Shown piece by piece: positions 57,952-64,000 of a stretch of DNA of 64,000 nucleotides; within the stretch, counting starts at the first letter, position 1, and the number at the start of each line of letters is the position of its first letter. Source of the stretch: Streptomyces sp. Root431 (GTDB taxonomy: Bacteria; Actinomycetota; Actinomycetes; Streptomycetales; Streptomycetaceae); contig NZ_LMEI01000013.1 of assembly GCF_001426585.1 (NCBI RefSeq), positions 293,099 to 357,098 on the forward strand, in the 5' to 3' direction. Made by a program: the position numbers and the translations under genes. The notes beneath the pieces were generated by a model. That model saw nothing but the letters and a program-made list of their open reading frames with translations. It was not told the origin of the DNA and searched no databases.

Positions 57952-58956
57952 ATGCTGGAAGCACTGGGGTTGGACGGCGTCTGCGAGAACGTGTACCGCG
58001 CGGTACTCGCACACCCACAAGCGGAATTCGAGGTTCTGCGCGACAGACTCGGCCTGCCCGAGGAGGAACTGCGCGGGGCGCTGGACAAGCTCAGCGAACT
58101 CGCCCTCGTCCGCACCGCCTTCGACCACCCCCACTGCTTCCGCGCCGTGGACCCCGAGGTCGGCATCCAGGCCGTCATCGCCCGCCAGCAGGAGCGCCTC
58201 GCCGCCGAACAGCAGCGCATCGAGCAGATCCGCCTCGCCGCCGCCCAGTTGGCCGCCGACTTCACCGCCGCCCGCCCCCACAAGCAGATCGACGGCATCG
58301 AGCGGCTCGACGGCATCGAGGAGATCAGGGAGCGGATCTCGCGGCTCGTGCGCGACGTCAGCACCGAGGTCATGACGCTCGCCCCGGGCGGCGCGCAGAG
58401 CGAGGCCAGCATGGAGGCGGCGAAGCCCCAGGACCAGGCCCTCCTGGAGCGCGGTGTCCGGATGCGGACGCTCTACCTCGACAGCGTCCGCAACAGCCCG
58501 GCCACCGTCGCGTACGCCAACTGGCTCGCCGAGTTGAGCGGCGAGGTCCGCACGACCCCGTCCCTGCCGATCCGGCTGATGGTCCTGGACCGGCGGGTCG
58601 CGATCGTCCCCACCGACGAGGAGGACAGCCGCGCCGGCGCCCTCGTGCTCAGCGGCAGCGGCACGGTCACGGCCCTGTGCGCGCTCTTCGACACCATCTG
58701 GGACAACGCCCTCCCCCTCGGCGGCGCGGCCTCCCGCGAGCGCGAGGACGAGCGCGGCCTCTCCCCGCAGGAGTCGGAGGCCCTCCGCCTCCTCGGCCAG
58801 GGGCTCACCGACGACGCCGTCGCCAAGCGCCTCGGCGTCTCGCCCCGCACGGCCCGCCGCATCGCCGCCGACCTGATGGAGAAGCTCGGGGCGCGCAGCC
58901 GCTTCCAGGCGGGGTCCCGGGCCGTGGCCAAGGGCTGGCTGACGGGCGAGGAATAG
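57952..58956 (+). CDS. TrmB/LuxR-like transcriptional regulator of the TGWD peptide locus
   Basis: 334 residues. TrmB-like winged helix (V-Y-R-A-V-L-A-H-P ... L-R-D-R-L-G-L-P-E-E-E-L-R-G-A-L-D-K-L), a coiled coil (R-Q-Q-E-R-L-A-A-E-Q-Q-R-I-E-Q), an effector-like domain (V-R-M-R-T-L-Y-L-D ... L-D-R-R-V-A-I-V-P) and a LuxR-type HTH (L-S-P-Q-E-S-E-A-L-R-L-L-G-Q-G-L-T-D-D-A-V-A-K-R-L-G-V-S-P-R-T-A-R-R). Homologous across its length to the regulator at 13875. GGGGGAGG precedes the start. Divergent from the small protein and peptide genes. Confidence 0.88.
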   Translation: MLEALGLDGVCENVYRAVLAHPQAEFEVLRDRLGLPEEELRGALDKLSELALVRTAFDHPHCFRAVDPEVGIQAVIARQQERLAAEQQRIEQIRLAAAQLAADFTAARPHKQIDGIERLDGIEEIRERISRLVRDVSTEVMTLAPGGAQSEASMEAAKPQDQALLERGVRMRTLYLDSVRNSPATVAYANWLAELSGEVRTTPSLPIRLMVLDRRVAIVPTDEEDSRAGALVLSGSGTVTALCALFDTIWDNALPLGGAASREREDERGLSPQESEALRLLGQGLTDDAVAKRLGVSPRTARRIAADLMEKLGARSRFQAGSRAVAKGWLTGEE

Positions 58957-58997
58957 AGCTCCGCTCCCGCACAGCTCCACGCCGCCTGGCCCTGGCG

Positions 58998-59720
58998 TCA
59001 CACCGGCTCCTTGATCGCCAGCGCCGCCGCGAGGCCCGCCGGGGCCGCCACGTCGTGGAAGCGCCAGTCCGGTACGTCCGCGTCCTCCCCCACGTAGTCG
59101 TGCGCGGCACCCATCGCGAGGCCGGTGCCGAGGCCCTTCAGGTAGGCCTCCTTCCGTGCCCAGATGCGGGCGAACGCCGCCGCGCGCCGGTCCGGCGGGG
59201 CCGACTCCAGGAGGGCCCGCTCCCCCGGGTGCAGGGTGGTGGCGAGCTCGTCGGCGACCTCCAGTTCCGGGGCCACCTCCAGGTCGACGCCGACCGCCGT
59301 ACGGGCCAGGGCGATCAGGCAGTAGCCGGCACGCCGGGAGAGCGAGAACTGCAGGGAGCTGTCGGCGACGACGGGCCTGCCGTGGCCGCCGTCGCACACG
59401 GGGCAGTCGTCCTGCGCGAGCCGTACGTCCTGCGGCGCACGGCCCAGGTGGGCGCCGAGGATGCGGCGCAGGGCGATGTGGGAGGCCGTGTAGTGGGCGC
59501 GGTCGAGGGGCGAGCGGAAGGCCGTGGCCTTGGCCCGCTCCTTCGCGTCCAGGAGGGCCAGGGGGTTCGCTTCGGCCGGCCCGGCGGCGAGGTTCACGAT
59601 CCAGAGCCGCGGCCCGGTGAAGGGCTGGACCAGGTCGGCCGGCCGGTCGGACCGGTAGGTGCGCGGGGTGAGCGGGGTGAGCGAGGTCAGCGTTTCGCGG
59701 GACAGGCACGTGGTGGTCAT
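58998..59720 (-). CDS. Sfp-type 4'-phosphopantetheinyl transferase
   Basis: 240 residues. Transfers phosphopantetheine from CoA to the Ser of carrier domains. Core motifs: V-G-V-D-L-E (Mg-binding) near residue 140 and F-A-R-I-W-A-R-K-E-A-Y-L-K-G near 180, with the W-x-x-K-E-A signature. Long type, as in Sfp of NRPS/PKS systems. It lies next to a threonine-dehydratase-like gene and an NRPS gene on the same strand, so it probably activates that NRPS. The start at 59720 was chosen inside a longer frame for family fit. Confidence 0.93.
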   Translation of the reverse strand: MTTTCLSRETLTSLTPLTPRTYRSDRPADLVQPFTGPRLWIVNLAAGPAEANPLALLDAKERAKATAFRSPLDRAHYTASHIALRRILGAHLGRAPQDVRLAQDDCPVCDGGHGRPVVADSSLQFSLSRRAGYCLIALARTAVGVDLEVAPELEVADELATTLHPGERALLESAPPDRRAAAFARIWARKEAYLKGLGTGLAMGAAHDYVGEDADVPDWRFHDVAAPAGLAAALAIKEPV

Positions 59721-59800
59721 GGTGCTCCTTGCGGCGCGGAGGGACGAGGTCGGGAGACGAGGCCGGGAGACGGGGCCGGGAGACGGCGGTCGGGTCGGGG

Positions 59801-60810
59801 TCACGCCGCCGCGAGGGCCGCGTACGAGTGGATCTCGCGGGACAACCGGTCCTCGCGTGCGGTCAGTTCGTCGAACCGCGCCCGCGCGATGTTGCCGCCC
59901 GTCAGCACCACGACGACGTCCCGTACGTGGTCGGCCTTGAGCGCCGCCGCGACCGCCGCCGCCGAGCTGGGCTCGGCCACGATGCCGTGCGTCCGCAGGA
60001 GGGCCATGGCCCGGACGATCTCGTCGTCCTCCACCGCCGTGAGGTGGTCGACCCCGGCGGCGACGACCGGGAGGGCGACGCGGCCCGGTGCCTGGCCGCG
60101 CAGCCCGTCGGCGACGGACGTGGAGGGCGGGACCGATACCGGCCTCCCCGTGGCCAGGGACAGGGCGTAGCGCGGGGCCGATACGGGCTCCACCCCGATG
60201 ACCGCCGGGGCGGCGCGCCAGGCGCCCTTGGCGAGGCACATGCCGGCGAGGAGTCCGCCGCCTCCGACGGGGACGTAGACCGCCTCGACGCCCGTCGTCT
60301 GGGCGGATATCTCCAGGCCGGTGGTGCCCTGGCCCGCGATGACGTCGGCGTGGTCGGAGGAGGGGATCAGGGTCGCGCCCTGTTCGGCGGCGAGGGCCTC
60401 GGCCAGCCGGTTCCGCTCGGCCACACCGCCCTCCACGAAGAGGACGCGGGCGCCGAGACCGCGGATCGTCTCGACCTTCTCCGGCGCCGACGCCGCGGTC
60501 ATCACGACCGTGGCCGGGACCTTCGCGGCCCGGGCGAGCATCGCCACCGCCTTGCCGTGGTTCCCCGAGGAGGCGGTGACCACCCGGGAGGGTGCGGCGG
60601 CCGCGAAGGCGTTGGTGACGCCCCGCAGTTTGAACGAGCCCGACTTCTGCAGGTCCTCCCGCTTGAGCAGGACGCGGGTGCCGGGAAGGCGCAGAACCGG
60701 CGTCCGGCGGACCACGGGCGCGATGCGCTCTCCGGCCGCGAGCACATCCTGGAACGTCGGAATCCGTACCGCCGGAGTCTCGACCGTCGGAACCTGGATC
60801 GTGGAAATCC

Positions 60811-60814
<4 letters not shown>
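59801..60814 (-). CDS. Threonine-dehydratase-like PLP enzyme of the NRPS locus
   Basis: 337 residues of fold-type II. PLP lysine in K-S-G-S-F-K-L-R-G-V; S-S-G-N-H-G-K-A near residue 90; G-G-G-G-L-L-A-G phosphate loop near 180; a C-terminal V-L-T-G-G-N. Family enzymes deaminate Thr/Ser or racemise/beta-replace. Its ATG overlaps the NRPS stop codon (ATGA), so it is translated coupled to the NRPS. It may supply 2-oxobutyrate or another precursor, or make a dehydro amino acid. Lacks the C-terminal ACT regulatory domain of biosynthetic threonine dehydratases, suiting a pathway-specific role. Confidence 0.88.

Positions 60815-64000
<3,186 letters not shown>

Overview
This window is a 64 kb piece of a high-GC actinobacterial chromosome, almost certainly Streptomyces. 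The evidence is the very strong G/C bias at third codon positions, the dnaK-grpE-dnaJ-hspR operon with HAIR operators, a Streptomyces-type parS site, a mycothiol-dependent-type isomerase, Tat-exported wall hydrolases and an NRPS locus. No plasmid or complete prophage is visible. All gene functions are read from the sequence and from recalled family knowledge, with no database search.

Region 1 (1-32.9 kb) looks like conserved core chromosome. In order it carries a MalY-type lyase (partial), fructose-bisphosphate aldolase, a parS site, pyrE, an epimerase, a CoxG-like protein, a membrane aminopropyltransferase, two tandem Cys-rich mini membrane proteins, an aminotransferase, a YbjN protein and clpB. 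A peptide/regulator locus (13.2-15.3 kb) follows, then hspR-dnaJ-grpE-dnaK, a sugar transferase, a membrane Fe-S reductase, a two-component system and a divergent pair of repeat-rich peptidoglycan hydrolases. The block ends with a phosphoribosyltransferase, dcd and tRNA-Gly(CCC). clpB and dnaK both have HspR operators, so one heat-shock circuit spans 10-20 kb. The gene order resembles the fba-pyrE-clpB-dnaK block of model streptomycetes near oriC (from memory).

Region 2 (33-57 kb), right of tRNA-Gly, reads as accessory DNA: a mycothiol-type isomerase, an NDH-2-like flavoprotein with a divergent TetR, and a cold-shock block (CspA-type protein, DEAD-box helicase and two small proteins). A repeat-rich non-coding stretch before a MerR-type gene, a PRC-barrel protein, an M23 peptidase, two MFS pumps, an ArsR/CDF metal pair, a FAD oxidase, a NarL-type two-component pair and a SpoIIE-type phosphatase follow. 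Two gene remnants (a response regulator and a DHA2 pump) show decay and turnover.

Region 3 (57-64 kb) opens with a second peptide/regulator locus and continues into the end of an NRPS gene cluster: a stand-alone Sfp-type PPTase, a threonine-dehydratase-like PLP enzyme and a C-A-T-TE terminal module running off the right edge.

The most interesting pattern is the pair of peptide/regulator loci (13.2-15.3 kb and 57.0-59.0 kb). Each has a short exported peptide ending in D-x(1-2)-G-W-(N/D), a small companion gene beside it, and a divergent homologous TrmB/LuxR-like regulator. In the first, the peptide has four DPGW repeats and its companion is a Rieske-fold protein that has lost both cluster-binding histidines. 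This looks like an undescribed secreted-peptide system, either signalling or RiPP-like.
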